The notes: generated by a model from the sequence alone, not told the origin. A DNA stretch of 6,572 nucleotides from Oscillospiraceae bacterium (GCA_015068545.1 SVKH01000088.1:1-6572), one strand, 5' to 3'; shown: positions 1 through 5,647, counted from the stretch's first letter. Numbers and translations: made by a program.

Positions 1-1060
1 TCGGAACCTTATCCACAAGAGCAAGCATTATAGCACCGAAAGTTTCCTGCATCTGTGTAAACTTAAACAGATTATTAAGGACAACGTTGGCGTTAGCGTC
101 ACGTTTTAGCTCAATAATGAGGTGCATGTTTTCGTCCGACTCATCTCTGGTGGAAGAAATACCGTCAATTTTGCCTTCGTGAGCCAGCTCGTTGATGTGC
201 TTTTCAAGTCGAGATTTATTAACCTGATAAGGCAGCTCTGTAACGACAATTCTCTGTCTGCCGCCGGAAAGCTCTTCTATTTCCGCCTTGGCACGAACTA
301 TTATTCTGCCACGACCTGTTGTGTATGCCTTTCGGATACCGCTTTTTCCCATTATAACGCCACCGGTAGGGAAGTCAGGACCTTTGATGTACTCCTGCAT
401 TAGCTCCTCTATGGTAATCATAGGGTCGTCAATAGTGGCGATGATACCATCGATTATTTCGCCCAAATTATGTGGTGGGATATTTGTTGCCATACCAACT
501 GCAATACCGGAAGAACCGTTTACCAATAGGTTTGGGAATCGTGACGGCAGAACGTCCGGCTCCAGTAGTTTATCATCGTAGTTAGGCACAAAATCCACAG
601 TCTGCTTTTCTATGTCGGAAAGCATTTCGCTGGAAAGTCTGGACATTTTCGCTTCGGTATAACGGTATGCAGCAGGCGGATCTCCGTCCACAGAACCGAA
701 GTTACCCTTACCTTGAATCAATGGGTAACGAAGTGAGAAGTCCTGTCCCATTCTGACCATGGCGTCGTAAACCGAGGAGTCACCGTGAGGGTGATATTTA
801 CCTAGCACGTCACCAACGGTCGCCGCAGATTTGCGGAAGTCGTTTTCATATAGAAGGTTTGCCTCGTACATATCGTAAAGGATACGTCTGTGTACCGGCT
901 TCATACCGTCACGGACGTCAGGAAGTGCACGGGCAACTATAACGCTCATAGAGTAGTCTATATAAGACTTTTTCATTTCGGAATTAAGCTCGACATCGAC
1001 TATTTTCTGGTTGGCAATAGCCTCCATATCCAGCTCTTTTTCCTTTATTTTCTTAGCCAC
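1..1060 (-). CDS. gyrA: DNA gyrase subunit A, N-terminal part (cut by left edge)
   Basis: This is the breakage-reunion subunit of the type II topoisomerase that introduces negative supercoils using ATP hydrolysed by GyrB. About 353 N-terminal codons are visible and the frame is open to base 1, so the C-terminal part, including the DNA-wrapping domain, lies outside. Seen: the family block ARALPDVRDGMKPVHRRIL (residues about 44-61), the quinolone-resistance region GKYHPHGDSSVYD (87-99), the RYTE block with the expected catalytic tyrosine at residue 134, and IAVGMATNIPPHNLGE. The serine and aspartate equivalent to E. coli Ser83 and Asp87 are present (Ser95, Asp99), so no classical quinolone-resistance change is seen. 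The start is GTG at 1060, chosen because AGGAGG (1071-1076) sits 10 bases upstream; the next in-frame ATG is 11 codons in and has no such site. gyrB is not immediately upstream. ParC/GrlA is the alternative, but the block pattern and the lack of a parE neighbour favour GyrA. Confidence 0.96.
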   Translation of the reverse strand, partial: MAKKIKEKELDMEAIANQKIVDVELNSEMKKSYIDYSMSVIVARALPDVRDGMKPVHRRILYDMYEANLLYENDFRKSAATVGDVLGKYHPHGDSSVYDAMVRMGQDFSLRYPLIQGKGNFGSVDGDPPAAYRYTEAKMSRLSSEMLSDIEKQTVDFVPNYDDKLLEPDVLPSRFPNLLVNGSSGIAVGMATNIPPHNLGEIIDGIIATIDDPMITIEELMQEYIKGPDFPTGGVIMGKSGIRKAYTTGRGRIIVRAKAEIEELSGGRQRIVVTELPYQVNKSRLEKHINELAHEGKIDGISSTRDESDENMHLIIELKRDANANVVLNNLFKFTQMQETFGAIMLALVDKVP

Positions 1061-1070
1061 TTTTTCAATT

Positions 1071-1076
1071 CCTCCT
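1071..1076 (-). promoter_or_regulatory. gyrA ribosome binding site
   Basis: AGGAGG on the minus strand ends 10 bases before the GTG codon and is what decides this non-ATG start. Confidence 0.85.
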
Positions 1077-1108
1077 AACCAAAAAAGATGGGTTTACACG
1101 TACACTTA

Positions 1109-1137
1109 ATTATAACATAAATTTACGTAAAAATCAA
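1109..1137 (-). promoter_or_regulatory. gyrA promoter (sigma-A type)
   Basis: On the minus strand, TTGATT (-35, 1132-1137) is followed after exactly 17 bases by a perfect TATAAT (-10, 1109-1114). Transcription would start near 1102, giving a leader of about 40 bases that contains the AGGAGG site. A 10-bp palindrome TTTACGTAAA (1122-1131) fills part of the spacer. This promoter would let gyrA be transcribed separately from the methyltransferase operon upstream. Confidence 0.8.
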
Positions 1138-1273
1138 GAATTTAAAGGGATTTTAACCAATTTGAAACATAAAAGTTCTCCGGAGAAAAATGCCTATTAA
1201 TGAGGTGAAAAATAGAGCGTGGTTTTTGACGTATTATTACTACATACGACGGCTTTCGCGCAATAAAAAGAGG

Positions 1274-1433
1274 GCGTAGCAAAATGCACAGACCGCACAA
1301 AGCATGAAAATCCTTTATTCAAGCCATTTTAATAAATAAAACTTCTTGAATAACAGAAAACTGAAAATTTCATTATACAACGAATTTAATCTCAATTAAC
1401 GCTTTGTGCGGTCTGCCTATTTTTCTTCCACGC
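1274..1433. repeat. Long imperfect inverted repeat of unknown nature
   Basis: A perfect 15-bp inverted repeat (CAGACCGCACAAAGC at 1289-1303 against its reverse complement at 1401-1415) extends outward with mismatches: 1281-1286 pairs with 1418-1423, 1278-1279 with 1425-1426, and 1274-1277 with 1430-1433. About 97 bases lie inside, including a smaller 9-bp stem (1315-1323 with 1345-1353). There is no significant ORF and no clear promoter. It could be a MITE-like remnant with terminal inverted repeats, or the closing stem of a structured RNA; I cannot tell which. Confidence 0.55.
1315..1353. repeat. Inner stem-loop within the inverted-repeat element
   Basis: TTATTCAAG (1315-1323) and CTTGAATAA (1345-1353) form a perfect 9-bp inverted repeat around a 21-base AT-rich loop, nested inside the 15-bp arms of the larger structure. 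Confidence 0.5.
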
Positions 1434-1444
1434 TAAATAATAGT

Positions 1445-1478
1445 GGAGCTTTAGCAAAAATTATTTTGCTAAAGCTCC
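1445..1478 (-). terminator. Perfect 15-bp hairpin, probable end of the yerC-methyltransferase operon
   Basis: Bases 1445-1459 and 1464-1478 are perfect reverse complements (GGAGCTTTAGCAAAA arm) around a 4-base loop. The hairpin lies 25 bases after the methyltransferase stop codon. On the minus strand it is followed by ACTATTATTT rather than a continuous T run, so it is a weak match to an intrinsic terminator. It may instead act as a 3'-end stabiliser. Confidence 0.55.
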
Positions 1479-1502
1479 TAAGGTTCTGTAATTAATAAAT
1501 TT

Positions 1503-2246
1503 TTATCTTGCCACAAACACTATCCGGGTATCATCGTATTTTGGGCTGTGGAACGTAAGAGGTGAGTAAGTGTCCACCGATGAAAATCCTGCAGATAAAA
1601 ATATCTTTTTTATCTCGTCCTCGGTATAGGCGTGTTGCAGATGCCGTTCGCCGAATCTGTTGTATCCGTTTTTGGATTTTACAAAGAAGTTAAGGTACAT
1701 ATCGGACATATTTGTGTTTGGGTAGTATTTGTTTTCCCATGTGTAGAAAACATCATCACCGTCATGTATAAATGTGTTGTTACCGATAAAAGTTTCAAGC
1801 TTGTACCTACTGCTTATATCGAAGATGAAAATTCCGTCTGTGTCTAAAAAGCAGGTTTTTATACGCTTTGCAATTTTGTAAAGAGTGTTGGGATTAAGCA
1901 CATAGTTAAATCCGTCAATCATGCACAAAAATGCACCGCAACTGCCGTATAGGTCAAGCTTGGCAAGGTCTTGCTCCAAAAAAATAATGTCTGCGTTTTT
2001 CTTTTGTGCCTTTTCGCGAGCGATAGAAAGCATATCAAAAGATCTATCCACGCCTATCATTTCGTAACCGCGAAGAGCAAGGGGGATAGTAATATTCCCG
2101 GTTCCGCAAGCGAGGTCGCAGACAATTCCGGGGTTTGTGTTGTATAGGTCAAAAAGGTTTTCGATATAGTCTGCCCAATGTCCATAGTTCACGTCTGCGT
2201 TCATAAGCCCGTCATAAAGGCGAGCAAATTTTGTGTAGCTGTTCAT
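1503..2246 (-). CDS. Class I SAM-dependent methyltransferase, YqeM-like
   Basis: Predicted cytosolic methyltransferase of 247 residues, a usual length for the family. The N-terminal block YTKFARLYDGLMN followed by a YGHWADYI stretch resembles YqeM-type proteins. Motif I, which binds S-adenosylmethionine, is VCDLACGTGN at 42-51; the acidic end of strand 2 is Asp67 in IGVDRSFDML; further expected positions are QD at 92-93 and MIDGFNYVL at 109-117. The methyl acceptor cannot be read from the sequence, and small molecule, RNA and protein all remain possible. The ATG at 2246 follows the yerC stop codon by only 2 bases, with GGAAG (2254-2258) inside the end of yerC as ribosome binding site, so the two genes are almost certainly cotranscribed and perhaps translationally coupled. 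I see no defect in the gene. Confidence 0.88.
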   Translation of the reverse strand: MNSYTKFARLYDGLMNADVNYGHWADYIENLFDLYNTNPGIVCDLACGTGNITIPLALRGYEMIGVDRSFDMLSIAREKAQKKNADIIFLEQDLAKLDLYGSCGAFLCMIDGFNYVLNPNTLYKIAKRIKTCFLDTDGIFIFDISSRYKLETFIGNNTFIHDGDDVFYTWENKYYPNTNMSDMYLNFFVKSKNGYNRFGERHLQHAYTEDEIKKIFLSAGFSSVDTYSPLTFHSPKYDDTRIVFVAR

Positions 2247-2248
2247 AA

Positions 2249-2536
2249 TTATTCTTCCAATCTATCTATTACCAGTTTGTAGCCGTCGGTGCCGTAATTA
2301 AGGCTTCGTCCTACTCTTGAGATTGTGGCAGTAGAAGCTCCGGTTTTTTTTGCAATTTCTGTGTACACGTTTTTCTCATTCAGCAGTTTGGCAACCTCCA
2401 GACGCTGTGCCATGGATTTTATTTCGGTTATAGTGCAAAGATCCTCCAAAAAAGCGCCGCATTCATCTTCGTTTTTTAGCGATAGGAATGCTTTAAATAA
2501 AGTTTGTATAGATTCATCTTCAAATTTTTTATTCAT
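2249..2536 (-). CDS. yerC: TrpR-like DNA-binding protein, YerC/YecD family
   Basis: A 95-residue protein of the Trp-repressor superfamily, YerC/YecD branch. The block LEDLCTITEIKSMAQRLEVAKLL (about 30-52) is characteristic, followed by a helix-turn-helix at roughly 58-79 (YTEIAKKTGASTATISRVGR) and the tail LNYGTDGYKLVIDRL. The family is widespread in Firmicutes. It is inferred to bind DNA, but I know of no settled regulon, and a tryptophan ligand should not be assumed. It is the first gene of an operon with the methyltransferase. The ATG at 2536 has a good AGAGGTGAT site just upstream. Its promoter has an 18-bp perfect palindrome between the -35 and -10 boxes, which makes autorepression an attractive hypothesis. 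Confidence in the family is high; confidence in any regulatory target is low. Confidence 0.92.
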   Translation of the reverse strand: MNKKFEDESIQTLFKAFLSLKNEDECGAFLEDLCTITEIKSMAQRLEVAKLLNEKNVYTEIAKKTGASTATISRVGRSLNYGTDGYKLVIDRLEE

Positions 2537-2555
2537 GAAATCACCTCTTTTTAGT

Positions 2556-2584
2556 ATTATATCACTTTAAAGTGATAAAGTAAA
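2556..2584 (-). promoter_or_regulatory. Promoter of the yerC-methyltransferase operon
   Basis: On the minus strand, TTTACT (-35, 2579-2584, 4 of 6 consensus) and a perfect TATAAT (-10, 2556-2561) are separated by 17 bases. The ribosome binding site AGAGGTGAT and the ATG follow, with a leader of roughly 15 bases. Confidence 0.7.
2560..2577. promoter_or_regulatory. 18-bp perfect palindrome, candidate operator
   Basis: TATCACTTTAAAGTGATA is a perfect palindrome filling almost the whole spacer of the yerC promoter and touching its -10 box. It lies in the 98-base divergent region between yerC and the DUF421 gene. A dimeric helix-turn-helix repressor bound here would block RNA polymerase. Which protein binds is inference; the adjacent YerC-like protein is the nearest candidate. 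Confidence 0.6.
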
Positions 2585-2634
2585 GCATAATATTTTATTA
2601 TTTAGAGAAAATATGAAAAAAAGGAGAGAAAGTA

Positions 2635-3270
2635 ATGCTTGTTTTGGTAATAAGAACCCTTATTTTGTACGCAGTTGTGGTTTTGTCAATCAGAATAATG
2701 GGAAAAAGGCAGATAGGTGAGATGCAGCCATCGGAGCTGGTGGTAGCTATAATGATTTCGGATTTGGCATCAGTCCCCATGCAGTCAATAGAAATACCGC
2801 TTTTGGCAGGGATAATTCCGGTACTGACTTTGCTGGTAGGAGAGGTGACCATGTCCTTTATATCGCTAAAAAGTAAGCGAGCCAGACGGTATATCACAGG
2901 TGAACCAAGTATTTTGGTTTACAAAGGGCATATAAACGAAGGAGAGCTTGAAAGGCTCAGGTTTAATCTGAATGACCTTATGGAGCAGCTGCGGCTATCC
3001 GGATGTCCAAATCCTTGCGATGTTCAGGTGGCAGTACTGGAAACAAACGGACAGCTTAGTGTTATGGAAAAGGGTAAAAATGATTTTTCCGAGCTTCCGT
3101 ACATTTTTATAGCTGATGGTGATGTAAACGAAAGTGAGCTGGCGAGAGCAGGTAAAACAAGGAGCTGGCTAACGGAAAAGGTAGGGAATGATGTAAAGAA
3201 CATTTTTATAGCCATCTCTACAGACGGGAGAACCTTGCATATACAAAAAAAGGGGGAAAAGGATAGGTGA
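2635..3270 (+). CDS. DUF421 (YetF-type) membrane protein
   Basis: A 211-residue member of the DUF421/YetF family, membrane proteins of unknown molecular function found in many Bacilli and Clostridia. Seen: an N-terminal hydrophobic segment (about 2-21), the family signature RIMGKRQIGEMQPSELVVAI (20-39) running into a second hydrophobic stretch (about 36-48), and a third transmembrane segment (about 53-77). A cytosolic-type domain follows with GEPSILVYKGHIN (89-101), the NDLMEQLR motif (113-120) and a final FIAISTDGRTLHIQ strand. The length fits the family. The ATG at 2635 is preceded by AAGGAGA (2621-2627) at 7-base spacing. It is transcribed divergently from yerC and is translationally coupled to the next gene by a 4-base overlap. 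Confidence 0.92.
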   Translation: MLVLVIRTLILYAVVVLSIRIMGKRQIGEMQPSELVVAIMISDLASVPMQSIEIPLLAGIIPVLTLLVGEVTMSFISLKSKRARRYITGEPSILVYKGHINEGELERLRFNLNDLMEQLRLSGCPNPCDVQVAVLETNGQLSVMEKGKNDFSELPYIFIADGDVNESELARAGKTRSWLTEKVGNDVKNIFIAISTDGRTLHIQKKGEKDR

Positions 3271-3638
3271 AAACTTTTATTTCGGCTATAATCATCGGAG
3301 TTTTGCTGCTGGGAGGCAGTACAATCTCAGATATGTGTATAAAAAATTTTTCAAAAGAAATGATTGAGGAAAACAAAAATATTTTGGAGAATACTTCGCC
3401 GGATGCTACAATGAATAGCATTTTGCAGATGGAAGAGCTACTAAAGGAAAGGAGAATGATGCTAGCCGGAATTATAAATCACATTAGTATAGACGATATA
3501 GAAAACTGCATCACCGAGATAAAAGGGTACACAAAGACGGGAGAATATGAGGAAGCAAAAGTCCGTAGCTATAAGCTGGCGCTTCTTCTTGAAAGGCTGC
3601 CTAAGGAGTACGGAGTTTCTATTCAAAATATATTGTAA
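3267..3638 (+). CDS. DUF4363 family protein with N-terminal membrane anchor
   Basis: A 123-residue protein with one hydrophobic N-terminal segment (about 4-20, ISAIIIGVLLLGG), probably a membrane anchor or uncleaved signal. The rest is predicted to be mostly helical and charged (NHISIDDIENCITEIKGY and EYEEAKVRSYKLALLLERL). This matches the DUF4363 pattern, whose members often follow DUF421 genes in Clostridia; the function is unknown. The start is GTG at 3267 and shares the GTGA overlap with the DUF421 stop codon, with the purine-rich GGGGGAAAAGG just upstream as ribosome binding site. The pair probably acts together at the membrane, which is inference from coupling and co-occurrence. Confidence 0.82.
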   Translation: MKTFISAIIIGVLLLGGSTISDMCIKNFSKEMIEENKNILENTSPDATMNSILQMEELLKERRMMLAGIINHISIDDIENCITEIKGYTKTGEYEEAKVRSYKLALLLERLPKEYGVSIQNIL

Positions 3639-3678
3639 AAAAACGAATAAAAAAAATCAGATTGCAGATACTTGTAAT

Positions 3679-3708
3679 ATAGTATGTGAGAAAAGTCTTA
3701 CATACTAT
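3679..3708 (+). terminator. Stem-loop after the DUF421-DUF4363 operon
   Basis: A 12-bp stem (3679-3690 with 3697-3708) closes a 6-base loop, about 40 bases after the DUF4363 stop codon. The single irregular pair is G-U on the plus-strand RNA (3688 with 3699) but A-C on the other strand, which favours rightward transcription. The following CATTTACCCTTTT is only moderately T-rich. Confidence 0.5.
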
Positions 3709-3741
3709 CATTTACCCTTTTATCATATATACCACCACAGG

Positions 3742-3796
3742 AATGCACCTTTTACGCATTATTTCAAGAGATCTTGAAATGTGTGAAAGGTGTATT
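3742..3796 (+). terminator. Long 24-bp hairpin followed by TTCT, probable second rightward terminator
   Basis: Bases 3742-3757 pair with 3781-3796, and 3761-3768 with 3773-3780, leaving a 3-base bulge (3758-3760) and a 4-base loop. Three pairs are G-U in the rightward RNA and would be A-C mismatches in the leftward RNA, so the structure fits a plus-strand transcript. A short T-rich stretch follows. The stem is longer than most intrinsic terminators, so another RNA role is possible. Confidence 0.5.
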
Positions 3797-3807
3797 TTCT
3801 GCTACAT

Positions 3808-3852
3808 AAAAAAAGATGCTGCTTCAAAATGGAATCATTCTGGAGCAACATC
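3808..3852 (-). terminator. Intrinsic terminator of the small lipoprotein gene
   Basis: On the minus strand, a 15-base stem with one wobble pair, one G-U-type substitution and one mismatch (3838-3852 with 3815-3829) is followed directly by seven T residues (3808-3814). It begins 10 bases after the lipoprotein stop codon. Confidence 0.75.
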
Positions 3853-3862
3853 CTTTGCCTGA

Positions 3863-4111
3863 TTATCTTCCTGTCATTGCACGTCCAGTGTTTTTTACTG
3901 CATTTCCCACAGCATCACCGGTGTTTTCCACAGCATCCCCAACGCCGTCTGTCATATCTGTTACGGCATCACCCATATCGCTGCCTGTATCCTGCTGAGT
4001 GGAATCAGGGGTAGGACTTGGTGAAGGAGATGTACTTCCTCCGTCGCATCCGCAACCTGTTATTATAGCTGAAAACAGCGAAGCAACCAATAAAATTTTG
4101 AATTTACTCAT
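3863..4111 (-). CDS. Small predicted lipoprotein with three 11-residue repeats
   Basis: An 82-residue protein that I do not recognise. The N-terminus is a classical lipoprotein signal: MSKFK, a hydrophobic stretch (6-18) and the lipobox ITGC with the lipidated cysteine at 20, so the mature product should be anchored outside the cytoplasmic membrane. Residues 25-45 form a Ser/Pro/Thr-rich linker (STSPSPSPTPDSTQQ). Residues 47-79 are three tandem 11-residue units starting at 47, 58 and 69, each beginning GDAV or GNAV, with hydrophobic residues at unit positions 3, 4 and 11. This looks like an 11-residue amphipathic helical repeat of the type seen in LEA-like and entericidin-like small proteins, though no homology is claimed. 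The ATG at 4111 has AAAGGATG upstream. The gene has its own promoter and terminator, which supports it being real. Confidence 0.75.
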   Translation of the reverse strand: MSKFKILLVASLFSAIITGCGCDGGSTSPSPSPTPDSTQQDTGSDMGDAVTDMTDGVGDAVENTGDAVGNAVKNTGRAMTGR

Positions 4112-4164
4112 AACATAACATCCTTTCTTTGTATGCTGTTATTAGTATTGACGAAAATCATTAA

Positions 4165-4192
4165 AATATAATTTTTTTATTTCAGATTACAA
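4165..4192 (-). promoter_or_regulatory. Candidate promoter of the lipoprotein gene
   Basis: On the minus strand, TTGTAA (-35, 4187-4192) and TATATT (-10, 4165-4170) are separated by 16 bases, about 50 bases before the ATG. The surroundings are very AT-rich, which makes chance matches likely. Confidence 0.45.
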
Positions 4193-4312
4193 AAATTACG
4201 GCATATTCCGCTTTTTTCAAAAATTAGTGAAATTTATTTATGGTTAAAACGCGCAGGCTTATCTCACATATGTATATTGAAGCAAGGTTTTCTATGCAAA
4301 AGACAGAGAGTA

Positions 4313-4385
4313 TTTAATCCCAACTATTGGCAAAGAGTTTTATAATTATGTTTTAACCTTTTTTATCCCAACTATGGATAAAGAA
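4313..4385. repeat. Degenerate direct repeats beyond the tuf terminator
   Basis: ATCCCAACTAT occurs exactly at 4317-4327 and 4365-4375, a 48-base period. Each copy is followed by a GG(C/A)(A/T)AAAGA-like word. The word TTGGCAAAGA at 4327-4336 recurs at 4407-4416 inside the tuf terminator hairpin, and GTTTT follows both. The second copy also forms a 7-bp stem (4362-4368 with 4376-4382). The rest of 4112-4441 holds the lipoprotein promoter and nothing else I can identify. Confidence 0.5.
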
Positions 4386-4386
4386 C

Positions 4387-4423
4387 AAAAAAAACAGCCT
4401 TTGCTTTTGGCAAAGACTGTTTT
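4387..4423 (-). terminator. Intrinsic terminator of tuf
   Basis: On the minus strand, a 14-bp stem (4391-4404 with 4410-4423) with one G-U pair and a 5-base loop runs into eight T residues (4387-4394, partly in the stem). It begins 18 bases after the tuf stop codon and marks the end of the fusA-tuf operon. Confidence 0.9.
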
Positions 4424-4441
4424 GTAAATCATAGTTTAAGA

Positions 4442-5647
4442 TTACGCTTCTTCAACTTCAGAAACGACACCTGAACCTACTGTACGGCCACCTTCACGGA
4501 TAGCGAAACGAAGACCCTTTTCAATAGCGATTGGTGTAATAAGCTCAACGTTCATCTTTACGTTATCGCCAGGCATACACATTTCTGTGCCTTCTGGAAG
4601 AGTGATAACGCCTGTAACGTCTGTTGTTCTGAAGTAGAACTGAGGTCTGTAGTTGTTGAAGAATGGAGTATGACGTCCGCCTTCTTCCTTAGATAGTACG
4701 TAAACCTCACCTGAGAACTTTGTGTGTGGGTGAATTGTTCCTGGCTTAGCAAGAACCTGACCTCTTACGATTTCTGTTCTTTGAACACCACGAAGAAGAG
4801 CACCTACGTTGTCACCAGCTTCAGCAAAGTCAAGAAGCTTTCTGAACATTTCAAGACCTGTAACAACAACCTTTCTCTTTTCGTCTGTAAGACCAACGAT
4901 TTCAACTTCGTCGTTTACGTTGATGATACCTCTTTCAACTCTACCTGTAGCAACTGTACCACGGCCTGAGATTGAGAAGATATCTTCGATTGGCATCAAG
5001 AATGGAAGATCTGACATTCTGTCTGGAGTTGGGATGTAGCTGTCTACAGCTTCCATTAGCTTGTGGATACATTCATATTCAGGAGCCGATGGATCTGTTG
5101 ATGTGCATTCCAATACGCCTAGAGCTGTACCAGATACGATCGGAATATCATCACCAGGGAATTCATATTCTGAAAGTAGGTCTCTGATTTCCATTTCTAC
5201 TAGTTCAAGAAGCTCTGGATCGTCTACTTGGTCAGCCTTGTTCATGAATACTACGATGTAAGGAACGCCAACCTGACGAGCAAGTAGGATGTGCTCTCTT
5301 GTTTGAGGCATTGGGCCGTCTGCTGAAGATACAACAAGGATTGCACCGTCCATCTGAGCAGCACCAGTGATCATGTTCTTAACGTAGTCTGCGTGTCCTG
5401 GGCAGTCAACGTGAGCATAGTGACGGTTGTCTGTCTCGTACTCAACGTGAGCTGTAGAGATTGTGATACCTCTTTCTCTTTCTTCTGGAGCCTTATCGAT
5501 CATGTCGTAAGCTTCAAACTTAGCTTTACCACTAAGAGCTAGCACCTTTGTGATAGCAGCAGTAAGAGTTGTCTTACCGTGGTCAACGTGTCCGATAGTT
5601 CCAATGTTAACGTGGGGTTTACTTCTTTCAAATTTTTCCTTTGCCAT
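4442..5647 (-). CDS. tuf: Elongation factor Tu
   Basis: GTPase that delivers aminoacyl-tRNA to the ribosomal A site. Complete at 401 residues, close to the usual 394-401. Domain I carries G1 GHVDHGKT (19-26), G2 RGITI (59-63) with the switch threonine at 62, G3 DCPGH (81-85) with the catalytic histidine at 85, G4 NKAD (136-139), and G5 as GTAL (173-176) where most EF-Tu have GSAL. Domain II follows with PFLMPIEDIFSISGRGTVATGRVERG (215-240), and domain III ends with GLRFAIREGGRTVGSGVVSEV. The start at 5647 has a strong AAGGAGGA site (5656-5663). It follows fusA by 94 bases, the usual str-operon order, and ends in a strong terminator. Codon choice is restricted, as expected for a highly expressed gene. 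It is the target of kirromycin-type antibiotics in the family. Confidence 0.98.
   Translation of the reverse strand: MAKEKFERSKPHVNIGTIGHVDHGKTTLTAAITKVLALSGKAKFEAYDMIDKAPEERERGITISTAHVEYETDNRHYAHVDCPGHADYVKNMITGAAQMDGAILVVSSADGPMPQTREHILLARQVGVPYIVVFMNKADQVDDPELLELVEMEIRDLLSEYEFPGDDIPIVSGTALGVLECTSTDPSAPEYECIHKLMEAVDSYIPTPDRMSDLPFLMPIEDIFSISGRGTVATGRVERGIINVNDEVEIVGLTDEKRKVVVTGLEMFRKLLDFAEAGDNVGALLRGVQRTEIVRGQVLAKPGTIHPHTKFSGEVYVLSKEEGGRHTPFFNNYRPQFYFRTTDVTGVITLPEGTEMCMPGDNVKMNVELITPIAIEKGLRFAIREGGRTVGSGVVSEVEEA

Noticed and set aside
122..581. Plus-strand open frames opposite gyrA
   Set aside because: They are antisense to conserved GyrA blocks and show no start signals.
1345..1380. Possible 14-codon peptide and a TATAAT-like box on the minus strand inside the inverted-repeat element
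   Set aside because: There is no ribosome binding site, the matching -35 at 17 bases is very poor, and the AT-rich sequence makes chance matches likely.
1207..1440. Full transposable element bounded by AGCGTGG and CCACGCT
   Set aside because: The 7-bp match is followed by divergent sequence, and the flanking AAAAATAG and AAATAATAG are not an exact target duplication adjacent to the ends. Kept only as a hint.
2598..2897. Minus-strand open frame opposite the start of the DUF421 gene
   Set aside because: The plus strand encodes a clear DUF421 signature with a good ribosome binding site; the antisense frame has no family features.
3790..4014. Plus-strand open frames opposite the lipoprotein gene (also 3816-3998)
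   Set aside because: No ribosome binding site and low-complexity Phe/His/Pro-rich products. The opposite strand has a lipobox, a promoter-like site and a good terminator.
4558..4752. Open frame on the minus strand inside tuf
   Set aside because: It overlaps the conserved EF-Tu frame completely and has no ribosome binding site or recognisable domain; it is a by-product of the codon bias.
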